Assembly: GCA_039191605.1 (NCBI GenBank)
Contig: JBCCXL010000002.1
Span: forward strand, 1-64,000
DNA: 64,000 nt
Reading direction: 5' to 3'
Source: JBCCXL01 sp039191605
GTDB taxonomy: Bacteria > Acidobacteriota > Thermoanaerobaculia > Multivoradales > JAHZIX01
A model generated the notes under the pieces. That model was not told the origin of the DNA. It saw only the letters and a list, made by a program, of their open reading frames with translations, and did not search any database. Position numbers and translations under genes: made by a program. Positions within the stretch are counted from its first letter, which is position 1. The number at the start of each line of letters is the position of its first letter. Of the stretch, positions 16,658-26,339 are shown piece by piece.

Positions 16658-18811
16658 TCAGGCCTCGAGCTGGTCCAGCAGCTTCTGGGCGGCGTCGACG
16701 ATCACCGTACCGGGACCGAAGATCGCCGCCACTCCGGCCTCTTCCAGGGCTTCATAATCACCGGGAGGGATGACGCCTCCCACCACCACCAGGATGTCCT
16801 CCCGGCGATGCTCGGCCAGCGCCGCTTTCAGCTTGGGCACCAGGGTGAGGTGGCCGGCGGCCAGGGAGCTGGCGCCGACGATGTGGACGTCGTTCTCCAC
16901 CGCCTGGCGGGCGGCCTCGGCAGGGGTTTGGAAGAGGGGTCCGACATCGACGTCGAAGCCCAGATCGGCGAAGGCGGTGGCAACCACCTTCTGGCCGCGA
17001 TCGTGGCCATCCTGGCCCATCTTCGCCAGCAGGATCCGCGGCCGACGGCCCTCCTCGGCGGCGAAGGCGTCGGTGCGCTTCCGAACGGCGATGATGCTCT
17101 CGTCATCCACTCCCATCTCTCCACTGTACACCCCGGAGACGGTTTGTACGGAGGCCCGATGGCGTCCCCACACCGCCTCCAGCGCGTCGCTGATCTCGCC
17201 CACCGTCGCCCGGGCCCGGGCGGCCTCCACCGCCAGCGCCAGCAGGTTGCCCTCGCCGCTCTCCGCCGAGGCGGTGAGGGCCGCCAGCGTGCGCTCTACG
17301 GCCGCGGAATCCCGCTCCCGGCGCAGCTGCTCCAGGCGCTTGAGCTGCGCCTCTCGCACCGCGCTGTTGTCCACCTGCAGGATCTCCGGCGGCTCGTCCT
17401 GCTCAGGACGATAGCGGTTGACGCCGACGATCACCTGGCGCCCGGAATCCACCCTCGCCTGAGTGCGGGCGGAAGCCTCCTCGATTCGCAGCTTCGGCAG
17501 CCCGGTCTCCATCGCCGCCGCCATGCCCCCCAGCTCCTCGATCTCCAGGATGTGTTCCCAGGCTCGGGAGGCGAGATCCCGAGTCAGGCTCTCGACGTAA
17601 TAGGAGCCGCCCCAAGGGTCGATGAGGCGGCAGGAATCCGTCTCGTGCTGCAGAATCAGCTGGGTGTTGCGGGCGATGCGGGCGGAGTGGTCGGTGGGCA
17701 GCGCCAGGGCCTCGTCGAGGGAGTTGGTGTGCAGGCTCTGGGTGTGGCCGTGGACCGCCGCCATCGCCTCGACGGTGGTGCGCACGACGTTATTCCACAC
17801 GTCCTGAGCGGTGAGGCTGGCGCCGGAAGTCTGGCAGTGGGTGCGCAGAGCCAGAGACTTGGCGTTCTTCGGCTCGAAGAGGGAGATCAGCCGCGCCCAC
17901 AGCAGCCTCGCCGCCCGCAGCTTCGCCACCTCCATGAAGTAATTCATCCCGATGCCGAAGAAGAAGGAGATACGAGGGACGAATCGATCCACCGCCAGCC
18001 CGGCGGCCACTCCGGTGCGCACGTATTCCAGCCCGTCGGCGAGGGTGTAGCCCAGCTCCAGATCCGCCGAGGCCCCGGCTTCCTGCATGTGGTAGCCGGA
18101 GACGCTGATGCTGTTGAAGCGGGGCATGCGCTCGGAGGTGTAGGCGAAGATGTCGGCAATGATGCGCATCGAGGGCCGAGGCGGATAGATGTAGGTGTTG
18201 CGGACCATGAACTCCTTCAGGATGTCGTTCTGAATGGTCCCGGCCAGCTGCTCCGGCGCTACCCCCTGCTCCTCGGCGGCGACGATGTAGAGGGCCATGA
18301 TCGGCAGCACCGCGCCGTTCATGGTCATCGAGACGGACATCCGGTCCAGCGGAATGCCGTCGAAGAGAATCCTCATGTCGAGGATCGAGTCGATGGCCAC
18401 GCCGGCCATGCCCACGTCCCCCTCCACCCGCGGATGATCCGAGTCGTAGCCGCGGTGGGTGGCGAGGTCAAAGGCGACGCTGAGGCCCCGCTGGCCGGCG
18501 GCCAGATTGCGGCGGTAGAAGGCGTTGGAAGCCTCGGCGGTCGAGAAGCCGGCGTATTGGCGTACCGTCCACGGCCGCTGGACGTACATCGTCGCGTAGG
18601 GTCCCCTCAGGTAGGGAGCGAAGCCCGGCTGATGCCCCGCCGGATCGAGCCCCTCCAGGGCCTCCGGCCCGTAATGCCCCGCCACGTCCAAACCCTCCGG
18701 GGTACGCCAGGAAGGAGCTTCGGAGCCGGCCGCGGAATTGGCCACGGCGAGCTCCGGCGCGTCGAAGGCCAGGGCGGCAAAGTCGGGGACTGAGGGGGCT
18801 GGACGGCTCAT
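16658..18811 (-). CDS. mutB: Methylmalonyl-CoA mutase, large (catalytic) subunit
   Basis: This 717-residue protein interconverts (R)-methylmalonyl-CoA and succinyl-CoA with adenosylcobalamin. The N-terminal TIM-barrel part shows RGPYATMYVQRPWTVRQYAG and STAEASNAFYRRNLAAGQ, hallmarks of the substrate-binding barrel. The C-terminal cobalamin domain carries DGHDRGQ (DxHxxG, with the His as lower axial cobalt ligand), followed by the IVGASSLAAGH and VVVGGVIP motifs. Length fits the family. GGGAG lies 5 bases before the ATG. The gap to mutA is 67 bases, and mutA and the two acyl-CoA dehydrogenases lie upstream in the same direction, so a propionate/branched-chain degradation operon is likely. Cytoplasmic heterodimer with MutA. 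Confidence 0.96.
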   Translation of the reverse strand: MSRPAPSVPDFAALAFDAPELAVANSAAGSEAPSWRTPEGLDVAGHYGPEALEGLDPAGHQPGFAPYLRGPYATMYVQRPWTVRQYAGFSTAEASNAFYRRNLAAGQRGLSVAFDLATHRGYDSDHPRVEGDVGMAGVAIDSILDMRILFDGIPLDRMSVSMTMNGAVLPIMALYIVAAEEQGVAPEQLAGTIQNDILKEFMVRNTYIYPPRPSMRIIADIFAYTSERMPRFNSISVSGYHMQEAGASADLELGYTLADGLEYVRTGVAAGLAVDRFVPRISFFFGIGMNYFMEVAKLRAARLLWARLISLFEPKNAKSLALRTHCQTSGASLTAQDVWNNVVRTTVEAMAAVHGHTQSLHTNSLDEALALPTDHSARIARNTQLILQHETDSCRLIDPWGGSYYVESLTRDLASRAWEHILEIEELGGMAAAMETGLPKLRIEEASARTQARVDSGRQVIVGVNRYRPEQDEPPEILQVDNSAVREAQLKRLEQLRRERDSAAVERTLAALTASAESGEGNLLALAVEAARARATVGEISDALEAVWGRHRASVQTVSGVYSGEMGVDDESIIAVRKRTDAFAAEEGRRPRILLAKMGQDGHDRGQKVVATAFADLGFDVDVGPLFQTPAEAARQAVENDVHIVGASSLAAGHLTLVPKLKAALAEHRREDILVVVGGVIPPGDYEALEEAGVAAIFGPGTVIVDAAQKLLDQLEA

Positions 18812-18878
18812 GAGGTCTCCCTCGGGGAAAACAAAAGGACGAAACGAAGGCTGGAGAACATCAGCGAGCAGCCTCGGA

Positions 18879-21035
18879 TCAAGCAGCAGAGGCGGCCGAC
18901 AAGATCGCTTCTAGACTCTCCAGCCGATGGCTGCGGAGGTGGACGAAGTGCCCGACCCCCGCCTTGCGAAAGAGCTCTTCGGACTCCCCCGGAGCGCCGG
19001 CCAGAGCGAGCTGCCGGGCGCCGAGGCTCTTCAATCGCCGGGCGAGGCCGGGGAGGGCCTCGACGTAGGTCTCGTCGCGGCCGCAGAAGCAGACGAGGGC
19101 GACATCGGCCCCACCGCCGGCCTGGCTCCAGGCCTTCGCCAGGGCCTCGACCACCGCTGGATCCTCCCAGCTCTCCCCCACCAGCGGCTCCGTGGCCTCG
19201 ACTCGGAAGCCGCCAGCGCCGAAAAAACTCTCGGCAAATTGCTGGCGCGGGCGATGCTCTTTGATCTGGCCCAGGAGCACCAGCAGAACCCGCGGCGGGC
19301 CTCCCGAACGCTCCGCCGCCCGCTGGCGCAGGCTCTCGAAGATCTCCGCATCTCGCACCGGCTCGAGGGCCGGTCCACCGCCATGGCGAGATTCTTCTTC
19401 GGCGGCCTCGGCAGCGCAGCGATAGAGAGCCGCGGTCGCGGAATCCAGCGGGACTCCCGACTCGAGATCCCGGGTCAGGGCGCTCCAGCTGCCGTCGCCC
19501 TGGGCCCCCGGCTCTTCGGAGGAAAGGCCTTCGGCAGAGGGGTTCGCTGCGGGATTCGCTGCGTCGGCCGACGAGGTTCCGTCTGGCGCCTCATCTCGTG
19601 CCCCAGAAGATGCCTGCCGGGAGTCGAGGGCCGGCGGGAAGAGGGAGACGCCCACCACGGAGCGCTTGCCCCTGCCGAGCTGCTGGCGGCGCTGCTCCGC
19701 CCGTTCCCGAACCCGCGCAGAAAAGACGCCGGAGAGACACGAGCGGGCGAGGCCGCCCTCACCCTCGATCTGCTGGAAAAGCTCCCAGGCCTGCCGCGCC
19801 AGCCCCTCGGTGAGGGCCTCGATGGTGGCGCTGCCGGCCCCGGCGTCCTGCACCACGTCGAGCCGGCTCTCCTCCCGCAGCACCCGCTGCACGTTGGCCG
19901 CCAGCCAGCGGTCTCGACCCTTGACGCCGGCGCCGCCCTGCGCGGAGCGGCGCCCGGTGATCGCGGCGCGGGTCGCGATGGCGTCGGCGCCGCCGACGAT
20001 GGCGGCGAAGGTCTCGACGGTGGTTCGCACCGGGTTGTTGCCCTGGTCCACCGTGGCCGGAGTGCGGCGGGAGGTGGCGACGTGGAGCCGGGCGGGGTGC
20101 TCCCCCGGATCCAGGCTCCACGCCTTCAGGGCCTTGGCCCACAGCCAGCGCGCCGCCCGCAGCTTGGCGATCTCGGCGAAGAGCTCGCCGTCCACCGCCA
20201 TGGCAAAGCGCAGCTGCCGGGCGCCGCGGGAGGGCGCCACGCCCCGCAGCTCCAGCTGCCGCAGGCTCTCTACCGCGCTGGCCAGCAGGAAGGCGAGCTC
20301 CTGGGCTCGATCCCCGCCGGCCTCGTGCACCGGGCGCGCGTTGGCCAGCAGCGCTCCGAGCCCCGGGGACTCACTCTCGATGACCTCGATCAGCTCCACC
20401 GCGACCCGCCACTGATCGTCCAGCGGATAGGGCGTCTCCCCGAAGCGCGCCAGAGTGCCCAAGGGATCCAATCCCAAGGAGCCCCGCAGGGCGCCGAGAT
20501 CGAGACCCGCCTCGCGGGCGAAGCTCAGCGTCGCCGCCGCCAGCGCCGGCGCCGCGGCGCCGCCCTCCAGCCACAGCTCGAGGATCGATAGATCGATGCC
20601 CTGAAAGAGTCGAGCTACGGCGGCAGAGCGGTGAAGAGCAACGCCATCGAGGCCGCTAGCAGCGCCGAAGCCATCCCCCGCGGAAAAGCCCGCGCGGGCG
20701 GAGCGATTCAGCCGCAGCCAGAAGCCCTCCGCCCCGGTAGCCAGCTCCGCCTCCAGAGCCTCCCGCGCTGTTTCCGGCGTCGGCCCGGGAAGAAGATGCG
20801 CGCTCACCCAGGAGTTCGCCCGCTCCCCCGGCACCGCTGACCTTCCCCCTACCGGAGCCGCAGCCCCTCCCGGGGACGAGAGAGGCTGGACCCGCAGCCC
20901 CGAAGGCAGTGAATAGGCGAGCTTGTCCTCGACGCTTCGGCCGCCGAGGCCTTCCTCTACCTGCTGGCGCCAGCGATCGAAGTCGGTGGCGTCAAAGGCG
21001 TCGAATGGCGAGCCCGGTAACTCCGGCTGAGGCAT
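18879..21035 (-). CDS. mutA: Methylmalonyl-CoA mutase, small subunit
   Basis: This is a 718-residue non-catalytic partner of MutB. It matches the mutase barrel in outline (KLRAARWLWAKALKAW, RTTVETFAAIVGGADAI). Its C-terminal domain keeps the Rossmann-like fold motifs, but the cobalamin DxHxxG motif is replaced by EHRPRQQ, as expected for the small subunit that does not bind B12. Start choice: an upstream in-frame ATG at 21215 would overlap the dehydrogenase gene and add 60 Arg-rich residues. The ATG at 21035 has GGGAGGAGAGG just upstream and gives the normal N-terminus (MPQPELPG). A Ser/Ala-rich linker near residues 520-550 joins the two domains. It is 29 bases from the preceding dehydrogenase gene. 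Confidence 0.92.
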   Translation of the reverse strand: MPQPELPGSPFDAFDATDFDRWRQQVEEGLGGRSVEDKLAYSLPSGLRVQPLSSPGGAAAPVGGRSAVPGERANSWVSAHLLPGPTPETAREALEAELATGAEGFWLRLNRSARAGFSAGDGFGAASGLDGVALHRSAAVARLFQGIDLSILELWLEGGAAAPALAAATLSFAREAGLDLGALRGSLGLDPLGTLARFGETPYPLDDQWRVAVELIEVIESESPGLGALLANARPVHEAGGDRAQELAFLLASAVESLRQLELRGVAPSRGARQLRFAMAVDGELFAEIAKLRAARWLWAKALKAWSLDPGEHPARLHVATSRRTPATVDQGNNPVRTTVETFAAIVGGADAIATRAAITGRRSAQGGAGVKGRDRWLAANVQRVLREESRLDVVQDAGAGSATIEALTEGLARQAWELFQQIEGEGGLARSCLSGVFSARVRERAEQRRQQLGRGKRSVVGVSLFPPALDSRQASSGARDEAPDGTSSADAANPAANPSAEGLSSEEPGAQGDGSWSALTRDLESGVPLDSATAALYRCAAEAAEEESRHGGGPALEPVRDAEIFESLRQRAAERSGGPPRVLLVLLGQIKEHRPRQQFAESFFGAGGFRVEATEPLVGESWEDPAVVEALAKAWSQAGGGADVALVCFCGRDETYVEALPGLARRLKSLGARQLALAGAPGESEELFRKAGVGHFVHLRSHRLESLEAILSAASAA

Positions 21036-21064
21036 CGTCCTCTCCTCCCGATTCCCCGCGCTCC

Positions 21065-22273
21065 TCAGCCGTTGAGGACGTGGCGGGAGATCACCAGCCG
21101 CTGCATCTCGCTGGTGCCTTCGTAGATGGTGGTAACCCGCACGTCGCGGTAGAGGCGAGCGATCTCGTAATCCTCGCAATAGCCGTTGCCGCCGTGAATC
21201 TGCAGCGATTTCCACACCGCCCGGTTGGCCGCTTCGCTGGCGTAGACCTTCGCTTCGCTAGCGAGGCGGCCGGCGTCCTTATGACCGTGGGGCAAAGACG
21301 CGGCGTACAGGGTCAGGGTGCGGGCGGCCTCCAGCTCGACGGCGATCTCCGCCAGCTGGAAGCGAATCGCCTGGAAGTCCGCGATGGGGCGACCGAATTG
21401 CTCCCGCTCCTTGGCGTAGGAGATGGCCAATTCCAGCGCCCGGCGATGCTCTCCCATCGCCTGGGCGGCGATGCCGAGTCGCGAGTGATCGAGGGTGGCG
21501 AGGGCGAGATTCAGGCCCTTGCCTAATTCTCCGAGCATCCAGGACGCCGGGATCCGCACCTGCTCGAAGTAGATGGGCGCGGTGCGGGAAGCCCGCAGGC
21601 CGAGCTTCTCCTCGGGGGTTCCGACGGAGAAGCCCTCGGCGTCCGCCGGCACCACGAAGGCGGTGATGCCCCGCTTGCCGGCGTCCGGATCGGTCTTCGC
21701 CAACACCACGTAGTAGCGGGCGAAGCCGGCGTTGGTGATCCAGGCCTTCTCCCCCTGCAGCACCCAATGATCCCCGTCCCGCACCGCGGTGGTGCGCATC
21801 GAGGCGGCGTCGCTGCCGGAGCCGGGCTCGGTGAGGCCAAAGCCGCCGATGCACTCGCCGGAGGCCAGCTCCTGCAGCACGGTGCTCTTGAGCTCCTCAT
21901 TGCCGAAGTGATCGATGGGCCAGCAGGCGACGGAGTTGGAGACGCTCATGGTCACCGCCGTCGCCGGACAGATGCGCGACAGTTCCTCCACCGCCAGGCA
22001 ATAGGTGACGGGATCGAGCCCGGCGCCGCCGTGCTTCTCGTCCACCATCATGCCTAAGAGGCCGAGCTCGCCGAGCTCCTGGATGATCTCCTGGGGAAAC
22101 TCGTGATCGCGATCCCGCTCGGCGGTTCCGGGAGCGATGCGCTCCTCGGCGTAGCGACGAACCTCGTCGCGGATCATCGTCTGATCTTCCGACAGCTCGA
22201 AGTCCAGGGAGACGAGCTCCCCTTCGCTGTCCTGGGTCACCTCATGGTCGGCAAGGACTGCGCTAGTACTCAT
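21065..22273 (-). CDS. Acyl-CoA dehydrogenase (first paralogue upstream of mutA)
   Basis: This 402-residue flavoprotein is of normal length for the short/branched-chain acyl-CoA dehydrogenase family. It shows the FAD/substrate motif GGFGLTEPGSGSDAASMRT, WITNAGFARYYVV, the GLRASRTAPIYFE core, and the C-terminal QIHGGNGYCEDYEIARLYRDVR and IYEGTSEMQRLVISR with the catalytic Glu (YEGTSE). It oxidises an acyl-CoA to the 2-enoyl-CoA and passes electrons to an electron-transfer flavoprotein. GAGGGGAGG precedes the ATG by 6 bases. Only 13 bases separate it from the second dehydrogenase. The linkage to methylmalonyl-CoA mutase suggests a branched-chain (isobutyryl/2-methylbutyryl) or short-chain substrate, but substrate specificity cannot be read from the sequence. 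Confidence 0.92.
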   Translation of the reverse strand: MSTSAVLADHEVTQDSEGELVSLDFELSEDQTMIRDEVRRYAEERIAPGTAERDRDHEFPQEIIQELGELGLLGMMVDEKHGGAGLDPVTYCLAVEELSRICPATAVTMSVSNSVACWPIDHFGNEELKSTVLQELASGECIGGFGLTEPGSGSDAASMRTTAVRDGDHWVLQGEKAWITNAGFARYYVVLAKTDPDAGKRGITAFVVPADAEGFSVGTPEEKLGLRASRTAPIYFEQVRIPASWMLGELGKGLNLALATLDHSRLGIAAQAMGEHRRALELAISYAKEREQFGRPIADFQAIRFQLAEIAVELEAARTLTLYAASLPHGHKDAGRLASEAKVYASEAANRAVWKSLQIHGGNGYCEDYEIARLYRDVRVTTIYEGTSEMQRLVISRHVLNG

Positions 22274-22286
22274 CCCACGCCTCCCC

Positions 22287-23432
22287 TCAGGATGCCTTGA
22301 GCAGCCAGTCGGCGATGATCATCTTGTGGATCTCGCTGGTGCCCTCGTAAATCTCGGTGATGCGAGCGTCGCGGAAGTAGCGCTCGACGTTGTAGTCCTT
22401 GGTGTAGCCGTAACCACCGTGGATCTGCAGCGCCTTATTGGTGACCCGCTGGGCCATCTCCGCGGAGAAGAGCTTGGCGGTCGCCGCCTCCAGGCTGTAG
22501 CGCTTCTTGTTCACCTTCGCCCACGCCGCCTTCCAGGTCAGCAGCCGCGCGGCGTCGATCTCGGTGGACATGTCCGCCAGATAGAACTGGATCGCCTGGA
22601 AGCTGGAGATCGCCTTGCCGAACTGCTCCCGCTCCTTGGCGTAGCTCACCGCCTCTTCGTAGGAGCCCTGAGCGATGCCCACCGCCTGAGCGGCGATGCC
22701 GATGCGGCCGCCGTCCAGGGTGCTCATGGCGATCTTGAAGCCCTCGCCCTCTTCGCCGAGGCGCCAGGCGGCGGGCACCCGCATGTCCTCGAAGGCCAGC
22801 TCGGTGGTGCCGGAAGCGTTGACGCCGAGCTTGAACTCATGGCCGCCGTGGCTATAGCCGGGGGTGTCCACCGGCACTACGAAGGCGGTGATGCCCCTGT
22901 GCTTCTGCTCCGGATCCACGGTGGCGAAGACCAGCGCGAGATCCGCGTCGGTGCCGTTGGTGATGAACACCTTGTTGCCGTTGATCACGTAGTCGTCGCC
23001 GTCGCGCACCGCGCGGGTAATCAGGCCGGCGGCGTCGCTGCCGGCGCCGGGCTCGGTGAGGGCGAAGCAGCCGAGCTTCTCGCCGGTCGCGAGGGGGGTG
23101 AGAAATTCCTTCTTCTGCTCCTCGTTGCCGAAGGCCTGAATCGGATCGCACACCAGGGAGTTGTTGACCGAAAGAATCACGCCGGAAGAGCCACACACCC
23201 GGCTGATCTCCTCGATCACCAGGCAATAGGACACCGGATCCATGCCGGCACCGCCGTATTCCTCCGGCACGCACACTCCGGTGAGGCCTAGCTCGCCAGA
23301 CTGGTGGAAGAAATCCTTCGGGAACTCGCCGCTCTCGTCGATCTCCTTGGCGCGGGGCTTCACCACCTCTTCGGCGAAGCGGCGCACCGTTTCCTGGAGC
23401 AGGCGCTGTTCCTCGTTGAGCTCAATATGCAT
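22287..23432 (-). CDS. Acyl-CoA dehydrogenase (short-chain type)
   Basis: This 381-residue protein is the typical length of short-chain/butyryl-CoA dehydrogenases. Motifs: CFALTEPGAGSDAAGL, YVINGNKVFITNG, KLGVNASGTTELAFEDMRVP, ALQIHGGYGYTKDYNVERYFRDARI and IYEGTSEIHKMIIA, where the Glu of YEGTSE is the catalytic base. It is the first gene of the apparent operon dehydrogenase-dehydrogenase-mutA-mutB. AAAGGA lies 10 bases upstream. It is most like butyryl/isovaleryl-type dehydrogenases by these motifs, but the exact substrate is not certain. Electrons would go to ETF; no ETF genes are in the window. Confidence 0.93.
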   Translation of the reverse strand: MHIELNEEQRLLQETVRRFAEEVVKPRAKEIDESGEFPKDFFHQSGELGLTGVCVPEEYGGAGMDPVSYCLVIEEISRVCGSSGVILSVNNSLVCDPIQAFGNEEQKKEFLTPLATGEKLGCFALTEPGAGSDAAGLITRAVRDGDDYVINGNKVFITNGTDADLALVFATVDPEQKHRGITAFVVPVDTPGYSHGGHEFKLGVNASGTTELAFEDMRVPAAWRLGEEGEGFKIAMSTLDGGRIGIAAQAVGIAQGSYEEAVSYAKEREQFGKAISSFQAIQFYLADMSTEIDAARLLTWKAAWAKVNKKRYSLEAATAKLFSAEMAQRVTNKALQIHGGYGYTKDYNVERYFRDARITEIYEGTSEIHKMIIADWLLKAS

Positions 23433-23881
23433 GGCAGGGAAATCCTTTCGTAGCGAGGCGCTGCGGCGAGGCCTGAGGCAAATCCCGAGGGAACGCTCGG
23501 TAGAACGCTAGGTCCCTCGGAGCCAGCAGCGACGGGTGGGAGGCGTCAGCCTAGGAGGAGAGAGGGCCGCGTACGCACGTCTTCGGAGATGGACCAGATG
23601 GATGGATGCGCTGCGCGAACCACAGGTAATCCTACCATTTCCGCTCCCCGGATCCCAGGCAAAGAGCCGCCTCTGCCCCCTTCTTGATTCCCCAGAATGA
23701 GTCCGCTAGAAGGCGCTCCCAGCGGTGCTCATTCCACGCTGCTTGTGCCCACCATGCGAACCATCAGCAGCCCCCTAAACGCGAAGCGGCCCACCGAAGC
23801 GGGCCGCAGATTCGATAGCGGATCGATCAGGCCGCGAGCGCTGATCCCAGCGCTGGCGGTCCCGATGGAGGTGATCGGCGC
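23433..23881. other. Intergenic region, acyl-CoA dehydrogenase operon leader
   Basis: No gene is seen. It should hold the promoter of the dehydrogenase/mutase operon (minus strand), but no convincing -35/-10 pair stands out. The terminator of the small secreted protein gene lies at 23786-23807. No cobalamin riboswitch-like element was recognised. Confidence 0.5.
23784..23807 (-). terminator. Hairpin downstream of the small secreted protein gene
   Basis: GCGGCCC (23786-23792) and GGGCCGC (23801-23807) form a 7-bp stem with an 8-base loop. On the minus strand it is followed by TTCGCGTTTAG, only weakly T-rich. Confidence 0.45.
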
Positions 23882-24331
23882 TCAGCGGTCGCCAGCATCC
23901 GAAGCCGAAGCAGAGACCGCTCCACCCTGCTCGTCACCCTCCACGGCCTTCGCCCCCTGATCGAGCCGAGCCGCCGAATCCCTGGGCTCTTCTACAGCCA
24001 AAAATCCCTCGTCCAGCTGAAGCAAGAAAGCAGCTTTCGAAAGCTCTGGGGAGGCGAATTCGAGGGAGCTCATGCTCAGCACCGAAGGGCTCATCGCCGG
24101 TGCGGAGCGACCGGGGAAGCAGCCGGTGATCTGGTACTGGGCACAGCCAGGATGGTAGTAGCCACCGGGAAACCAGCAGGTGCAGTTGGCGGAGGGCGGC
24201 GAGTAATTGCAGATTTGCCAGCAATTCGGATAGGCGGCCTGGGCGGCGGGAGCCAGCAGGCCGACGGCCGTAACGGTGACGGCTAGAACGAAGGCGAGGC
24301 GGAGCCACGGGGCGCTACAAAGGACTCTCAT
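23882..24331 (-). CDS. Small Cys-rich secreted protein of unknown function
   Basis: This is a 149-residue protein of no recognised family. Residues about 8-31 are a signal peptide (LAFVLAVTVTAVGLLAPAAQAA). The mature protein begins with a Cys/Tyr/Trp-rich segment (CWQICNYSPPSANCTCWFPGG) with six Cys within about 40 residues, suggesting disulfides after export, followed by an acidic tail without Cys. Start choice: a longer frame from 24451 exists, but the ATG at 24331 has GGAGATGA upstream and puts the signal peptide at the N-terminus. It is monocistronic, between a terminator and the AT-rich gap at 24332-24645. Codon use and length are plausible for a real gene. Confidence 0.6.
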   Translation of the reverse strand: MRVLCSAPWLRLAFVLAVTVTAVGLLAPAAQAAYPNCWQICNYSPPSANCTCWFPGGYYHPGCAQYQITGCFPGRSAPAMSPSVLSMSSLEFASPELSKAAFLLQLDEGFLAVEEPRDSAARLDQGAKAVEGDEQGGAVSASASDAGDR

Positions 24332-24645
24332 CGGTTCATCTCCAAGGGTGAAAGGTTGTTGCGTCGTCGACGAGCCAAGTAGGACGTCTCGAATCTGCCC
24401 TTCAGAAGCAGTCGTCCTCCCCTGCCAAACCATGCTCGGCAGTAGAAGCAAATCCCATAGCGACCCAGGCAGCCTGTGGGGGGATTCGCCAAATATTTAT
24501 CAATCCTGAAAATGCAATTTTAATAATAATTGAACACGGTGAAAATAACAACAACACTCAAAGGGCGACGTACCTCGCATCGCCTCTCTCGAACCCTGCT
24601 CTACTGCCCCCGCACTAGTCGTTTTATATCGACGTTTCGCTGCAG
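24332..24645. other. AT-rich intergenic region
   Basis: No gene is seen. Bases about 24490-24560 are strikingly AT-rich for this genome (runs such as AATTTTAATAATAATTG) and lie upstream of the minus-strand small secreted protein gene, so promoter activity or protein binding is likely. No clear hexamer pair was fixed. Confidence 0.5.
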
Positions 24646-26061
<1,416 letters not shown>

Positions 26062-26179
26062 GGTCGCAAGCCTACCAGGATCGAAGGGCATAGGTGGCCT
26101 CGTATCGCCACCCTCAGCGCCACCGATTCCCAAAGGATCTCCTTCTGCAGGAGTCGGCCTCGGAACGCACCCAAAAGAA

Positions 26180-26220
26180 ACGCCGCTCCGACATCTCGAA
26201 ATGACATATCGAAGCGGCGT
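26180..26220 (-). terminator. Rho-independent terminator of the HtrA gene
   Basis: ACGCCGCT (26180-26187) pairs with AGCGGCGT (26213-26220), extended inward by CGA/TCG pairs. On the minus strand it is followed by TTTCTTTTGG. It lies between the htrA stop (26340) and the response-regulator start (26061), so these two are separate units. Confidence 0.75.
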
Positions 26221-26339
26221 CTCGGTTCCTCCTGCAACAAGCCTCATTCAATGAGGGAGCCGTGGAGGGAGTCAGGTCGCCCGCGGGGATTCCGCGGAGC
26301 GGCCTGTGGGGGTGGCTCTTACATCACAGCCTGCGGCGA

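Noticed and set aside
16568..18793. 741-codon open frame on the plus strand opposite mutB
   Set aside because: Exact antisense of a clear methylmalonyl-CoA mutase; such shadows are common in GC-rich DNA with strong third-position bias. The translation has no family features.
18879..19400. Cobalamin-binding site in the mutase small subunit
   Set aside because: The DxHxxG motif is replaced by EHRPRQQ, so B12 binding is not expected.
21036..21215. Longer start of the mutase small subunit at 21215
   Set aside because: It would overlap the acyl-CoA dehydrogenase coding region and add Arg-rich sequence; the strong ribosome site favours 21035.
23433..23640. Possible cobalamin riboswitch before the mutase operon
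   Set aside because: B12-dependent genes made this worth checking, but no B12-box-like conserved core was found.
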